Shown here: positions 9,782-18,907 of the stretch, in pieces | How the letters are laid out: each line of letters opens with the position of its first letter | Position numbering within the stretch: position 1 is the first letter of the stretch | NCBI GenBank assembly: GCA_003045935.1 | Contig: PZPI01000003.1 | Location: 1 to 37,493 of the forward strand | DNA from: Bacteroidota bacterium | Lineage (GTDB): Bacteria > Bacteroidota > Bacteroidia > Flavobacteriales > Flavobacteriaceae | Direction of reading: 5' to 3' | DNA length: 37,493 nucleotides | Notes under the pieces: generated by a model | What the model was told of the DNA's origin: nothing | The model's database searches: none | What the model saw: the letters and a program-made list of their open reading frames with translations, nothing else | Made by a program: the position numbers and the translations under genes

Positions 9782-10398
9782 TGAAAACCAACGCAATTCT
9801 GCTGCTTATCTTGGTGCAAGGTTCAATCCTAGCCCAATCTAAATGGGAAAAAAAGATTGATGCCCCTGAGGTTCACTCACTTTCTATTGAACTGGGGTTT
9901 ATTCAAAACCTAATGGTTTCAACGGGCAATTCTGATCAGTATGTGATTAAAACGACCAGCGAAGGAGAATATAGAGACCAAGTGATGTTGGTATCTAAAG
10001 AGGTTGATCATTGGCTTGAAATATACCCGCAATGGGCGCCTTCATTCATAGCTCCCAATGATAAGCTCAGTGCACATAAAGTTCGTGCCTTAACTCTTGA
10101 ACTTATTGTTCCTAGGGGAAAGACTCTTGAAATTCGAGGAGAGCAAGCGGTCGTATCCGTATTAGGAGAATATAAAGAAGTTATTTTGCGTTTGGGATCA
10201 GGCCGGGTGAATTTAGAACACTCCTCTGAAGAAAGCGATGTTCGAACCGATTCTGCAGATGTTTTCTTAACTGTTCCTCATGGAGATATTCAGGCGTCTA
10301 GTGCTGAAGGAAGAGTGATAGGAAGTATTCCTTTAAATACAAGATTTCATTATAAGTTAGCTTCAGAAAAGGGATCAATCTACTTAAATAAAGCCTAA
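9781..10398 (+). CDS. Secreted hypothetical protein, possibly a DUF4097-like beta-solenoid fold
   Basis: GTG start overlapping the TAG stop of the previous gene; signal peptide LLLILVQGSILAQS; repetitive beta-rich C-terminal half. Family assignment tentative. Confidence 0.7.
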   Translation: MKTNAILLLILVQGSILAQSKWEKKIDAPEVHSLSIELGFIQNLMVSTGNSDQYVIKTTSEGEYRDQVMLVSKEVDHWLEIYPQWAPSFIAPNDKLSAHKVRALTLELIVPRGKTLEIRGEQAVVSVLGEYKEVILRLGSGRVNLEHSSEESDVRTDSADVFLTVPHGDIQASSAEGRVIGSIPLNTRFHYKLASEKGSIYLNKA

Positions 10399-11021
10399 TG
10401 AATTTAAAGAAAACCATTCTTCTTGCTGTTGTTATACTCGTAATTGATCAATGGTCTAAGATTTTTATAAAAACCCATTTCACCTATCAAGAGGAGATTG
10501 AGGTATTCAGTTGGTTTAAGATTTTCTTTATTGAAAATAGAGGCGCCGCTTGGGGTACTCAGCTGAGTGATTTTCTTCCTATCAGTGAACGCAGCGCTAA
10601 ATTTGGATTGACCTTATTTCGGCTTTTTGCTATCGTAGGAATAGCCATTTGGGGTTATCGTTCGGCTCTTAAAAGAGCCCCTTCGTTACTACTTATAGCC
10701 ATAGCTCTAATATTCTCAGGAGCCTTGGGTAATATTATTGATTCGGTATTTTATGGAAGGCTATTTACAGTGAGTACGCCTTATTCTGTGGCAAACTTCG
10801 CCTGGGATTCTTCTATTGGAGGTTATGACAACTTCTTCTATGGGCGTGTAGTAGACATGCTTTATTTTCCCCTAATTGACACAACTTGGCCAGACTGGGT
10901 TCCCTTTCTCGGCTCAAAACCTTTGCGGTTTTTTCAGCCCGTTTTCAATATAGCAGATAGCGCAATTAGCGTTGGAGTTTTTATCCTTCTAGCTTTTAAT
11001 AAAAGAGTCTTTCCTAATTAA
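10398..11021 (+). CDS. lspA: Lipoprotein signal peptidase (signal peptidase II)
   Basis: VIDQWSKIFIK, FFIENRGAAWG, GALGNIIDSVFYGRVVDMLYF-type, FNIADSAISVGVF catalytic Asp motifs. ATG overlaps the previous stop (TAATG). Confidence 0.94.
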   Translation: MNLKKTILLAVVILVIDQWSKIFIKTHFTYQEEIEVFSWFKIFFIENRGAAWGTQLSDFLPISERSAKFGLTLFRLFAIVGIAIWGYRSALKRAPSLLLIAIALIFSGALGNIIDSVFYGRLFTVSTPYSVANFAWDSSIGGYDNFFYGRVVDMLYFPLIDTTWPDWVPFLGSKPLRFFQPVFNIADSAISVGVFILLAFNKRVFPN

Positions 11022-11580
11022 ACTGAAAATCTGCAGTTGGTGTAATTAGCCAATGAAGAGGATGGTCGTGAGGTTCTAAATCATCAATAGTTTCTACCGG
11101 TTCTATCAGGCTTAACCCTATGGTGATTACATCAGGCCTGCAATCTGCTAAGAATCGGTCATAATAACCTTTACCGTATCCGACACGCCCCCCATTTAGA
11201 TCGCCAACTAGAAGAGGAACAAATACTACATCGATATGATTCGCCTCAATGATGAGGCCGCTAGTGGGTTCTAATATTCCCCAATGATTCTTTACAAGTT
11301 TGGTTTGATCTTCAAGAAGGTAGTGCGTTAGACTACCATCTAAATGTGCCTTAGGTAAGACGATTCGTTTATCTTTTCCTTGTAAAATACTCAATAAACC
11401 TTCGGTATTGACCTCATTCTGCTTCACGATAGGGAGAAAAACATGATAAGTAGTCTTTTCCCAAATGGGGAGATTTAAGAGACGATTGATGATGTAAAGA
11501 CTCAACGTCTCTACTTCATCTTTAGAATAAGACTTTCGTCTTTCTTTAGCCCATTTTCTTAAATCATCCTTGATGCTCAT
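11014..11580 (-). CDS. 5-formyltetrahydrofolate cyclo-ligase family
   Basis: LPKAHLDGSLTHYLL, VFVPLLVGDLNGGRVGYGKGYYDRFLADCRPD is the 5-FCL signature. Confidence 0.93.
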   Translation of the reverse strand: MSIKDDLRKWAKERRKSYSKDEVETLSLYIINRLLNLPIWEKTTYHVFLPIVKQNEVNTEGLLSILQGKDKRIVLPKAHLDGSLTHYLLEDQTKLVKNHWGILEPTSGLIIEANHIDVVFVPLLVGDLNGGRVGYGKGYYDRFLADCRPDVITIGLSLIEPVETIDDLEPHDHPLHWLITPTADFQFN

Positions 11581-11584
11581 GAGG

Positions 11585-11592
11585 TAAAACTA
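11585..11592 (-). promoter_or_regulatory. -7-like box TAGTTTTA, 4 nt upstream of the 5-FCL ATG
   Basis: TAAAACTA on + ; one mismatch to TAnnTTTG; mirrors the TACTTTTA of uvrC. Confidence 0.35.
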
Positions 11593-11614
11593 TCTAAAAA
11601 ATCAAATCAATCGC

Positions 11615-11622
11615 TACTTTTA
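11615..11622 (+). promoter_or_regulatory. -7-like box TACTTTTA, 4 nt upstream of the uvrC ATG
   Basis: One mismatch to TAnnTTTG; N4 spacing to ATG. Confidence 0.35.
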
Positions 11623-11626
11623 CTAT

Positions 11627-13432
11627 ATGGGAGAGAAGGAAAATCCGATCAAAATTCAGGTTCTGGCACTGCCCGATGAACCTGGGGTTTACCATTTCTA
11701 TGACCAGAACAAGCGAATTTTATATGTCGGTAAGGCAAAGAATCTAAAAAAGCGTGTGTCTTCCTACTTTACTAAAAACCATACAAGCGGTAAGACCCGA
11801 GTAATGGTTAGTAAGATTAAAGAGATTAGGCATGTTGTCGTGGCCAATGAATCAGATGCTCTGCTTCTAGAAAACAGTATGATTAAGCAGCACCAGCCTA
11901 GATATAACGTACTGCTTAAAGATGATAAAACATATCCTTGGATTTGTGTAAAGAACGAGCGATTCCCAAGGGTTTTTAGTACACGAAAAAAAATCGAAGA
12001 TGGTTCACTTTATTTCGGGCCTTACACGTCGATGAAGACCGTTAGAGCGCTTCTTGATCTCATTCGAAACGTATATACGCTTAGAACTTGTAATTATGAG
12101 CTTTCAGAAGCGCAGATAGCATCGGGCAAGGTGAAGCTCTGCTTAGAATATCATATAGGAAATTGCGCAGGCCCCTGTCGAGGGTTTCAATTGGAGGTGG
12201 AGTACGCAGAGCAAATTGACGCTATTGTAGCCATTTTAAAGGGAAATTTAAAGCCCTCACTTCGAATGCTTAATGAGCGAATGACACGATACGCGGCTGC
12301 GATGGAATTTGAAAAAGCTCAACAAATCAAGGAGCGTATAGACGCTCTTAATAAACATCAGTCGAAGTCTCAGGTAGTAAATCCGAAAATTACTGATCTC
12401 GAGGTGTATTCGATTTTAAGTGATCCGACCCATGCCTATGTGAATTTTATGCAAATTAATGACGGCGCGATTGTCTATTCTCACACCCTTGAGATGAAGA
12501 AGCAACTTGACGAGACCGAAGAAGAGTTGTTGTCTGTTGCCATTGTAGAAATACGACGCCGTTTTAATTCAGTATCAAAAACGATCCTACTTCCTTTCCC
12601 TGTCCCTGTTGCAGAAACCATTAAGGTGGAGGTTCCTAAGCTCGGAGATAAAAAAAGCCTTGTTGATCTTTCGTTAAGAAACGCTAAATTTTTCAGACAA
12701 GATCGATTTAAGCAAATGAAGGTGGTTGACCCAGATCGTCATACCAAGCGGATCTTAAGCCAGATGAAGGAAGACCTTCACCTCTCAGAAGAACCCGTTC
12801 ACATAGAGTGTTTCGATAATTCAAACTTGCAGGGAACCAATCCAGCTTCGGCTTGTGTGGTTTTCAAAAATGCAAAGCCATCGAAGGCAGATTACCGAAA
12901 GTTCACTATCAAGAGTGTAGAAGGGCCTAATGATTTTGCAAGTATGGAAGAGGTGGTATTTCGTCGTTATAGAAGATTGCTTCAAGAGCGTGAACCTCTG
13001 CCACAATTGATTGTTATCGACGGTGGAAAAGGACAACTTTCTTCTGCCTTGAAATCGCTAGAAATATTAGGTCTAAGGGGAAAAATTGCTATCATTGGAA
13101 TTGCCAAAAGACTTGAAGAAATTTATTTTCCCGGAGATTCTTTACCCCTATATCTCGATAAGAAATCAGAAACTCTGAAGGTTATTCAGCAGTTGAGAAA
13201 TGAGGCACACAGATTCTCTTTAAAGCACCACAGAGAAAAACGCAGCGCGACTGCGATACAATCTGAATTAGAAGAAATTCCTGGAATAGGCCCAACAACC
13301 GCAACAAAACTGCTTAAAGAATTTAAGAGTGTAAAGCAGATCAAACAGCGCAATATTGACGAGCTCGAGAAAGTGGTGAGTAAGTCAGTCGCTTCAAAAA
13401 TTCACACCTATTTTCGGTCGTTACCCGCCTAG
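11627..13432 (+). CDS. uvrC: Excinuclease ABC subunit C
   Basis: GIY-YIG domain (LPDEPGVYHFYDQNKRILYVGKAKNLKKRVSSYF), UVR (AAAMEFEKAQQIKERIDAL), HIECFDNSNLQGTNPAS, QLIVIDGGKGQL, C-terminal HhH. Confidence 0.97.
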   Translation: MGEKENPIKIQVLALPDEPGVYHFYDQNKRILYVGKAKNLKKRVSSYFTKNHTSGKTRVMVSKIKEIRHVVVANESDALLLENSMIKQHQPRYNVLLKDDKTYPWICVKNERFPRVFSTRKKIEDGSLYFGPYTSMKTVRALLDLIRNVYTLRTCNYELSEAQIASGKVKLCLEYHIGNCAGPCRGFQLEVEYAEQIDAIVAILKGNLKPSLRMLNERMTRYAAAMEFEKAQQIKERIDALNKHQSKSQVVNPKITDLEVYSILSDPTHAYVNFMQINDGAIVYSHTLEMKKQLDETEEELLSVAIVEIRRRFNSVSKTILLPFPVPVAETIKVEVPKLGDKKSLVDLSLRNAKFFRQDRFKQMKVVDPDRHTKRILSQMKEDLHLSEEPVHIECFDNSNLQGTNPASACVVFKNAKPSKADYRKFTIKSVEGPNDFASMEEVVFRRYRRLLQEREPLPQLIVIDGGKGQLSSALKSLEILGLRGKIAIIGIAKRLEEIYFPGDSLPLYLDKKSETLKVIQQLRNEAHRFSLKHHREKRSATAIQSELEEIPGIGPTTATKLLKEFKSVKQIKQRNIDELEKVVSKSVASKIHTYFRSLPA

Positions 13433-13575
13433 TTTCATGTGTGCGAGAATCAGAACGTTAAAGTCGGGTTAAAAAGTGTTTTTGGAGTTAGGTCTCGCCG
13501 TAACTTAGTAGTAAGAATTAAAAAGTAGTCATACTACGTTTTGGTTTTTCATGATTTAAAGTTTGGTTGGTTAGT

Positions 13576-13612
13576 AAAAAAAGCCCTAGTTCATTCGACT
13601 AGGGCTTTTTTT
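13576..13612. terminator. Strong, potentially bidirectional Rho-independent terminator
   Basis: AAAAAAAGCCCTAGT-tcattcg-ACTAGGGCTTTTTTT: perfect 15-bp inverted repeat including an A tract and T tract, GC-rich stem core. Confidence 0.88.
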
Positions 13613-13617
13613 AAATC

Positions 13618-13625
13618 TATTTTTG
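13618..13625 (+). promoter_or_regulatory. -7-like box TATTTTTG upstream of the DUF3108-like gene
   Basis: Matches TAnnTTTG; 6 nt before the ATG at 13632. Confidence 0.45.
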
Positions 13626-13631
13626 TTAGCA

Positions 13632-14420
13632 ATGATTAGAAGAATACTCCTATTAGCTTTTATGCTTTTGATGAGTTTTGGATATTCTCAAGACCAATCA
13701 GAATATCAAACTTTTGAAGCTGGTGAATGGTTGCGCTATCGCCTTCATTATGGGTTTTTCAATGCGAGCTATGCCACTCTTTCTATAAAGGACACCATTT
13801 TCAGGGGAGAACCTGCATTTCATGCTATTGGTGAAGGTAGAACCACAGGTTTGGCTTCGCTTTTCTTCAAGGTAGAGGATGTTTATGAAAGCATTTTTTC
13901 AAAATCAGAGATACGTCCGATCTTTTTCTTGAGAGATATCGATGAAGGAGGATACACTAAGAATATCTCGATTGATTTTGACTTTGAACGTGAAAAGGCA
14001 CTCATCAATAACATCAAAGACGATACTTCTTTCGAATTAGATATTCGAAAAGACCTTCAGGATATCATCTCAGCCACCTATTATTTGCGCGAGACATTGG
14101 ATTTATCATCGGTTAAAATTGGCGATGAGGTTGCCTTGGATATGTTATTCGACGATGACGGTATTTATGACTTTAAATTGATGTACCTGGGTAAAGAGGT
14201 ATTAAAAACCCCATTTGGTAAGATTCAATGCCTCGCATTCAGACCGCTAGTTAAGTCTGGCAGGATTTTTAGGGCCGAAGAATCTTTAACGCTTTGGGTG
14301 AGCGATGATAAAAATAGAATTCCCATACGTATTCAAGCAGATCTTCGCTTTGGATCTATTAAAGCTGACTTGGACGGATTTAAAGGACTCAAGAATTCAT
14401 TCGAGGTGATTGTCAACTAA
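13632..14420 (+). CDS. DUF3108-like secreted protein
   Basis: Signal peptide MIRRILLLAFMLLMSFGYSQ; GEWLRYRLHYGFFNASYATLSIKD, KTPFGKIQCLAFRPLVKSGRIFRAEESLTLWVSDD. ATG at 13632 preferred over the TTG at 13623. Confidence 0.85.
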   Translation: MIRRILLLAFMLLMSFGYSQDQSEYQTFEAGEWLRYRLHYGFFNASYATLSIKDTIFRGEPAFHAIGEGRTTGLASLFFKVEDVYESIFSKSEIRPIFFLRDIDEGGYTKNISIDFDFEREKALINNIKDDTSFELDIRKDLQDIISATYYLRETLDLSSVKIGDEVALDMLFDDDGIYDFKLMYLGKEVLKTPFGKIQCLAFRPLVKSGRIFRAEESLTLWVSDDKNRIPIRIQADLRFGSIKADLDGFKGLKNSFEVIVN

Positions 14421-14423
14421 AGA

Positions 14424-14454
14424 TTGACAAGCAGACCGGAATTTAGCAACTTTG
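14424..14454 (+). promoter_or_regulatory. Putative promoter TTG-N20-CAACTTTG
   Basis: TTG at 14424-14426, 20-nt spacer, CAACTTTG at 14447-14454, ATG 4 nt later. Confidence 0.45.
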
Positions 14455-14458
14455 TAAG

Positions 14459-15769
14459 ATGAAATTATCGCAACGGATTACTCTCATTTTCTTCTCCCTA
14501 CTGGCACTAACTATGCTCTCTTGTGGGTCAGGTGACGGAGAATCTTTTGTGGGATCAAGTGCGGTTGAGATGCCCGAACAAATTGAGTTCGGATTCAATA
14601 TGATTGATTATGAAGTTGAATTAGACACGGTAAGAAGAGGTGATACCTTTGGAAAAATCATGCTCTCTCGTGATGCTGACTACCAAAAGGTCAATCAAGC
14701 TGCTCGTATGTCTAGAAAATCGTTTGATCTCAGAAAGATTCAAGTAGGTAAGCCTTACCGTGTTCTAAAAAGCTGCGATAGCCTCGAAAGGCCTCAAGTC
14801 TTTATCTACGAAAATGACTTTCTGAATTACACCGTAGTTGATTTAAGAGAAGAGGTTGATGTTTATGAAGAGAAACATCCGTATGAACTTGTTGAGAAAG
14901 AGGTCTCAGGCGTAATCGAAGGGTCACTCTATCAGACCTTAGACAGTCAAGGGATCGATCAAAATCTAAGTCAAGAGTTGGCGAATGTTTATGCCTGGAG
15001 CATTGACTTTTTTAGACTGTATGAGGGCGACCGTTTTAAAGTGGTCGCTTTAGAACGAAGGTTACGTGATGGGACCCCGGCAGGTATTAAGTCGATAAAA
15101 GCGGCTATGTTTGAGCATAGAGGAGAGCCTTTTTACGCATTTGCGGCGAATGTGAATGAAAAGACCTTGCAAACAGAATACTACGACGAACAAGGAAATA
15201 ATCTAAGGCGAACTTTTTTAAAGGCTCCTTTGAAGTTTAATGCTTATCGCATTTCATCTCGCTATAACCTAAATCGAAAAATAGCCTTTTATGGGAATCG
15301 AACCCGGGCTCATAAGGGTACAGATTACGCTGCTCCTGTAGGTACACCTATTATTGCAACTGCTGATGGTATCGTTACTGAAGCTACTCGAAGAGGTGGA
15401 AATGGGATTTATGCAAAAATCAAACATAACGGCACCTATAGCACGCAATACCTTCACATGAAAAAGCTAAATGTGAAGAAAGGCCAACGAGTGTATCAAG
15501 GAGATGTCATTGGATGGATAGGTATGACCGGAAACACTTCTGGTCCTCACGTTTGTTATCGCTTTTGGAAAAACGGACAGCAAGTAGATCCCTTAAAAGA
15601 AAAACTTCCTGCAGCTGCACCGATTGATCGCTCTTTAGCTAAAGATTACTTTGAGTATATTAAGACTCCACTAGAACAGCTCGAGTGCATTGAATATTTG
15701 GGAGAAAATGACTTAACTTCACTCGCTCAAAATTCAATCGAAAACGAAAATGCCCTTACCGCACAATAA
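14459..15769 (+). CDS. M23-family (LytM-type) peptidase lipoprotein
   Basis: Lipobox LTMLSCGSG; HKGTDYAAPVGTPIIATADGIVTEATRRGGNGIYAKIKHNGTYSTQYLHMKKL... GMTGNTSGPHVCYRFWKNGQQVDP. Confidence 0.94.
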   Translation: MKLSQRITLIFFSLLALTMLSCGSGDGESFVGSSAVEMPEQIEFGFNMIDYEVELDTVRRGDTFGKIMLSRDADYQKVNQAARMSRKSFDLRKIQVGKPYRVLKSCDSLERPQVFIYENDFLNYTVVDLREEVDVYEEKHPYELVEKEVSGVIEGSLYQTLDSQGIDQNLSQELANVYAWSIDFFRLYEGDRFKVVALERRLRDGTPAGIKSIKAAMFEHRGEPFYAFAANVNEKTLQTEYYDEQGNNLRRTFLKAPLKFNAYRISSRYNLNRKIAFYGNRTRAHKGTDYAAPVGTPIIATADGIVTEATRRGGNGIYAKIKHNGTYSTQYLHMKKLNVKKGQRVYQGDVIGWIGMTGNTSGPHVCYRFWKNGQQVDPLKEKLPAAAPIDRSLAKDYFEYIKTPLEQLECIEYLGENDLTSLAQNSIENENALTAQ

Positions 15770-17387
15770 CCCAACTCAGCTGAAAAGCTGGAAGCAATTA
15801 CAAGAACTTAGTAACGAATTTAAGGAAGCCTCAATTTCAAAGTTATTTGAAGCAGACGCTCAGCGCGCACAATCTATGAGTATCGAGTGGGAAGATTTCT
15901 TTGTAGATTTTTCTAAGCACTTAGCTGATCAGCGGGTACTAGATACGCTCTACCAGTTAGCCGAAGAATCAGGACTTGAAGAGGCAAAGAAAGCATATCT
16001 CTCAGGGGGTAAAATCAACGCAACTGAAGGCCGTGCCGTATTACATACAGCACTAAGAACCAATGCCTTTTACCCAAAGGTTGATGGCCAACCGATTAGT
16101 AAAGACGTAAGCCAAGTTAAAGCTCAAATAAAATCTTTTTGTAATCGAGTAATTAGTGGCGCACACATGGGCTATACTGGGAAATCGATTACCGATATCG
16201 TCAATATTGGTATTGGAGGTTCAGATTTGGGACCAGTTATGGTTACTGAGGCTTTGGCCTATTATAGAAACCACTTAAAGACTCACTTTGTTAGTAACGT
16301 AGACGGAGATCACGTAACTGAGGTTTTAAAGAATCTTGATCCTGAGACTACCTTGTTTCTTGTGGTTTCAAAGTCGTTTACAACTCAGGAGACCTTGGCT
16401 AATGCAACCACCTGTAGAGAGTGGTTCTTATCTCACGCTACTGAATCAGATGTAGCCTCTCATTTTGCGGCGGTCTCTACGAATCTTGGTATGACAGAAC
16501 ATTTCGGTATTGCAAACGAAAATGTATTTGCAATGGCCGATTGGGTAGGAGGTAGATTTTCGCTTTGGAGTGCCGTTGGGCTTGCTATCGCCCTATCTAT
16601 CGGATATGAAAATTTCGAATCCCTTCTTGAGGGAGCAGCAGCTATGGATCAGCACTTTGCTGAAGCACAACCCGAAAGGAACATTCCTTTAAACATGGCA
16701 CTTTTAGGTATTTGGTATAATAATTTTATGGGAGCTGAAACCGAAGCCATCATACCTTACACCCAATACTTAAGTCGATTCTCAGCCTATTTACAACAGG
16801 CGGTGATGGAAAGTAACGGAAAGTACGTCGATAGAAACGGAGCTAAAGTTTCTTATCAAACGGGCAGCATCGTTTGGGGAGAGCCAGGTACTAATTCTCA
16901 GCATGCATTTTTTCAGTTGATCCATCAGGGGACGAAACTTATTCCAACAGATTTTATTGGATTTGTTGAGCCCCTTCATGGAAGACAAGACCATCACGAC
17001 AAATTGATGTCGAATTTCTTCGCTCAAACAGAAGCTCTTATGAATGGTAAATCAAAGAAAGAAGTTGCCAGAGAGTTTGAAATGAAAGGCACTGATCTAT
17101 CGATTGTCGAAGATATTATTCCGCATAAAGTTTTTGAAGGAAATAAGCCAACGACTACTTTCCTGATCAAAAAACTCACCCCTTACACTTTAGGCAGCCT
17201 TGTAGCCGCTTATGAGCATAAGATTTTTATTCAGGGAGTGATTTGGAATATCTATAGCTATGATCAATGGGGGGTTGAGCTTGGTAAGCAACTTGCCAAT
17301 CAAATTTTGGCTGATTGGTCACAAGGTTCAAATGGAAGTCATGACCCTTCGACGGCTCAACTACTTTCTCGATTCAAAAATGATTAA
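15750..17387 (+). CDS. pgi: Glucose-6-phosphate isomerase
   Basis: VNIGIGGSDLGPVMVTEAL, VSKSFTTQETLANA, GRFSLWSAVGL, ESNGKYVDRNG, GTNSQHAFFQLIHQGTKLIPTDFI, DQWGVELGKQLA. Overlaps the M23 gene by 20 nt. Confidence 0.97.
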   Translation: MPLPHNNPTQLKSWKQLQELSNEFKEASISKLFEADAQRAQSMSIEWEDFFVDFSKHLADQRVLDTLYQLAEESGLEEAKKAYLSGGKINATEGRAVLHTALRTNAFYPKVDGQPISKDVSQVKAQIKSFCNRVISGAHMGYTGKSITDIVNIGIGGSDLGPVMVTEALAYYRNHLKTHFVSNVDGDHVTEVLKNLDPETTLFLVVSKSFTTQETLANATTCREWFLSHATESDVASHFAAVSTNLGMTEHFGIANENVFAMADWVGGRFSLWSAVGLAIALSIGYENFESLLEGAAAMDQHFAEAQPERNIPLNMALLGIWYNNFMGAETEAIIPYTQYLSRFSAYLQQAVMESNGKYVDRNGAKVSYQTGSIVWGEPGTNSQHAFFQLIHQGTKLIPTDFIGFVEPLHGRQDHHDKLMSNFFAQTEALMNGKSKKEVAREFEMKGTDLSIVEDIIPHKVFEGNKPTTTFLIKKLTPYTLGSLVAAYEHKIFIQGVIWNIYSYDQWGVELGKQLANQILADWSQGSNGSHDPSTAQLLSRFKND

Positions 17388-17414
17388 CTTAGAACTACCA
17401 TAAATAGCTTAACC

Positions 17415-17843
17415 ATGATTATTTCTCTTCACTCTTATATTGCTTTTCTAGCCTTAGCTGTCGTTTTATTGGCCTTTATTAATGCGCTCAACGGTTTTTT
17501 AACCGGTCGCGAGTTTCAGGAAAAAAGAGATCGAAGTATATCCTTGGCTGGAGTTGCCTTTTTTCACCTTCAGTTTTTGATAGGAGTCATTGTTTATTTT
17601 GTTTCAGCGAAAGGTTTCTACGCATTAAGCGAGGTTGGTATCGGCAACCTATCTTCAGAAGCACGTTTACTTGCTTTAGAACACCCAACAACGAATTTAA
17701 TTGCTGTTGCACTTGTTACCATCGGTTGGTCAAGACATAAGAAAGCATCATCTGACAAGGCAAAGTTTAAGAGTATTGCTCTGTTTTATGGAATAGGTTT
17801 AGTACTTATTTTAAGCCGTATTCCATGGTCTCAGTGGGTTTAA
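17415..17843 (+). CDS. Small conserved membrane protein, four predicted TM segments
   Basis: 142 aa; hydrophobic segments AFLALAVVLLAFINAL, AGVAFFHLQFLIGVIVYFV, LIAVALVTIGW, IALFYGIGLVLIL. Function not assigned. Confidence 0.75.
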   Translation: MIISLHSYIAFLALAVVLLAFINALNGFLTGREFQEKRDRSISLAGVAFFHLQFLIGVIVYFVSAKGFYALSEVGIGNLSSEARLLALEHPTTNLIAVALVTIGWSRHKKASSDKAKFKSIALFYGIGLVLILSRIPWSQWV

Positions 17844-18846
17844 ATATTAGTTCTAGCACTACCGGAAAATGATCGCTGTACCCTCCTTGGTATTGTAATC
17901 CTGCATAAGTTCTAAAAGGGTATCGGCGATACCTTCCTCTTGATGTTTGCAAATACCTAGAGGTGTATACCCCGAAGCCTAGAGCCTGTAACCCCGGTTG
18001 ATGGATGAGTGATTTTGTACCTATGATTTGGTCAAAAAGGTGCCATTTATCTCTGTAGGCGATACTACCTATTCCCTTGTGATAGCTCGTATTCGAAAAG
18101 TTAATTAACGAATCATTATTTGCTTTTGGGTTTATTAGTTGAAGGATTGATTCATTCACTGGGTCATCATTAAAATCACCCATTACAATGATCTTTGCTT
18201 CAGGTTCCCTTGACGTTATAGAGTCAATCGCTTTTCGGGTATAATAGCTGGCTGTTTTTCTCCGCCATTCAGATCGCTTTTCTCCTCCACTTCTAGAAGG
18301 CCAGTGTGCAATGACAAAGTGTATACGTTCTGATTCTAATGCTATTCCACTAACTACTAGTAGATCTCTTGTGTAGATTATTTCGGTTCGATCTTTTAAC
18401 AAGGGCACTTTTTGTTTCTGAAAATGTGTGGGTCGAAAGAGAGATTGATTATATAATAACCCCACATCAATACCTCTTAAATCGGGGCTATCAAAATGAA
18501 TAATGCCTGCATTTTTTAATATCCCATTCCTTGTTGTTAGGGCTTCGAGTAACTCAAGATTTTCAACTTCGCACACTCCTAATCCTAACCATTCGGTTTC
18601 TTCTAATTCCAAATTTATTCGTGTAACCACGTTACTAATATTCTTGAGTTTTGTTTCGAGTCTTGATGAGGTCCAACGATATTTCCCTTTAGGGGTTCTA
18701 TCGTCATCTCTAACTAGAGTATCGTTTTTTGTGTCAAATAAATTCTCAAGGTTGTAGAAGCCGACCCAATACCTTTTGTTTCTTTTTAGTTGACCCATTG
18801 TAATAGAGAAGACTAAGACGAATAGCGTAAAAAGCAACTTTCTCAT
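17806..18846 (-). CDS. Secreted endonuclease/exonuclease/phosphatase-family protein
   Basis: Signal peptide MRKLLFTLFVLVFSITMGQ; VGFYNLENLFDTKND, LGVCEVENLELLEAL, HFVIAHWPSRSGGEKRSEWRRKTA, IIVMGDFNDDP, YSDHFPVVLEL match the EEP-fold catalytic motifs. Confidence 0.92.
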   Translation of the reverse strand: MRKLLFTLFVLVFSITMGQLKRNKRYWVGFYNLENLFDTKNDTLVRDDDRTPKGKYRWTSSRLETKLKNISNVVTRINLELEETEWLGLGVCEVENLELLEALTTRNGILKNAGIIHFDSPDLRGIDVGLLYNQSLFRPTHFQKQKVPLLKDRTEIIYTRDLLVVSGIALESERIHFVIAHWPSRSGGEKRSEWRRKTASYYTRKAIDSITSREPEAKIIVMGDFNDDPVNESILQLINPKANNDSLINFSNTSYHKGIGSIAYRDKWHLFDQIIGTKSLIHQPGLQALGFGVYTSRYLQTSRGRYRRYPFRTYAGLQYQGGYSDHFPVVLELIFKPTETMEYGLK

Positions 18847-18850
18847 TGGA

Positions 18851-18903
18851 CAAACCTAATTTCCTTTAACGCAATTAGGTTGCAGGGGGTAAGTCTAGGT
18901 TTG
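18851..18903. promoter_or_regulatory. Near-symmetric divergent promoter region with TAGGTTTG boxes facing both ways
   Basis: CAAACCTA at 18851-18858 (TAGGTTTG on -) and TAGGTTTG at 18896-18903 on +. Each box is exactly 4 nt from its start codon. Confidence 0.6.
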
Positions 18904-18907
18904 CCTT

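Noticed and set aside
13432-13570. Positive identification of 6S RNA or another named ncRNA
   Set aside because: No recognisable consensus could be verified by eye; kept only as a candidate finding.
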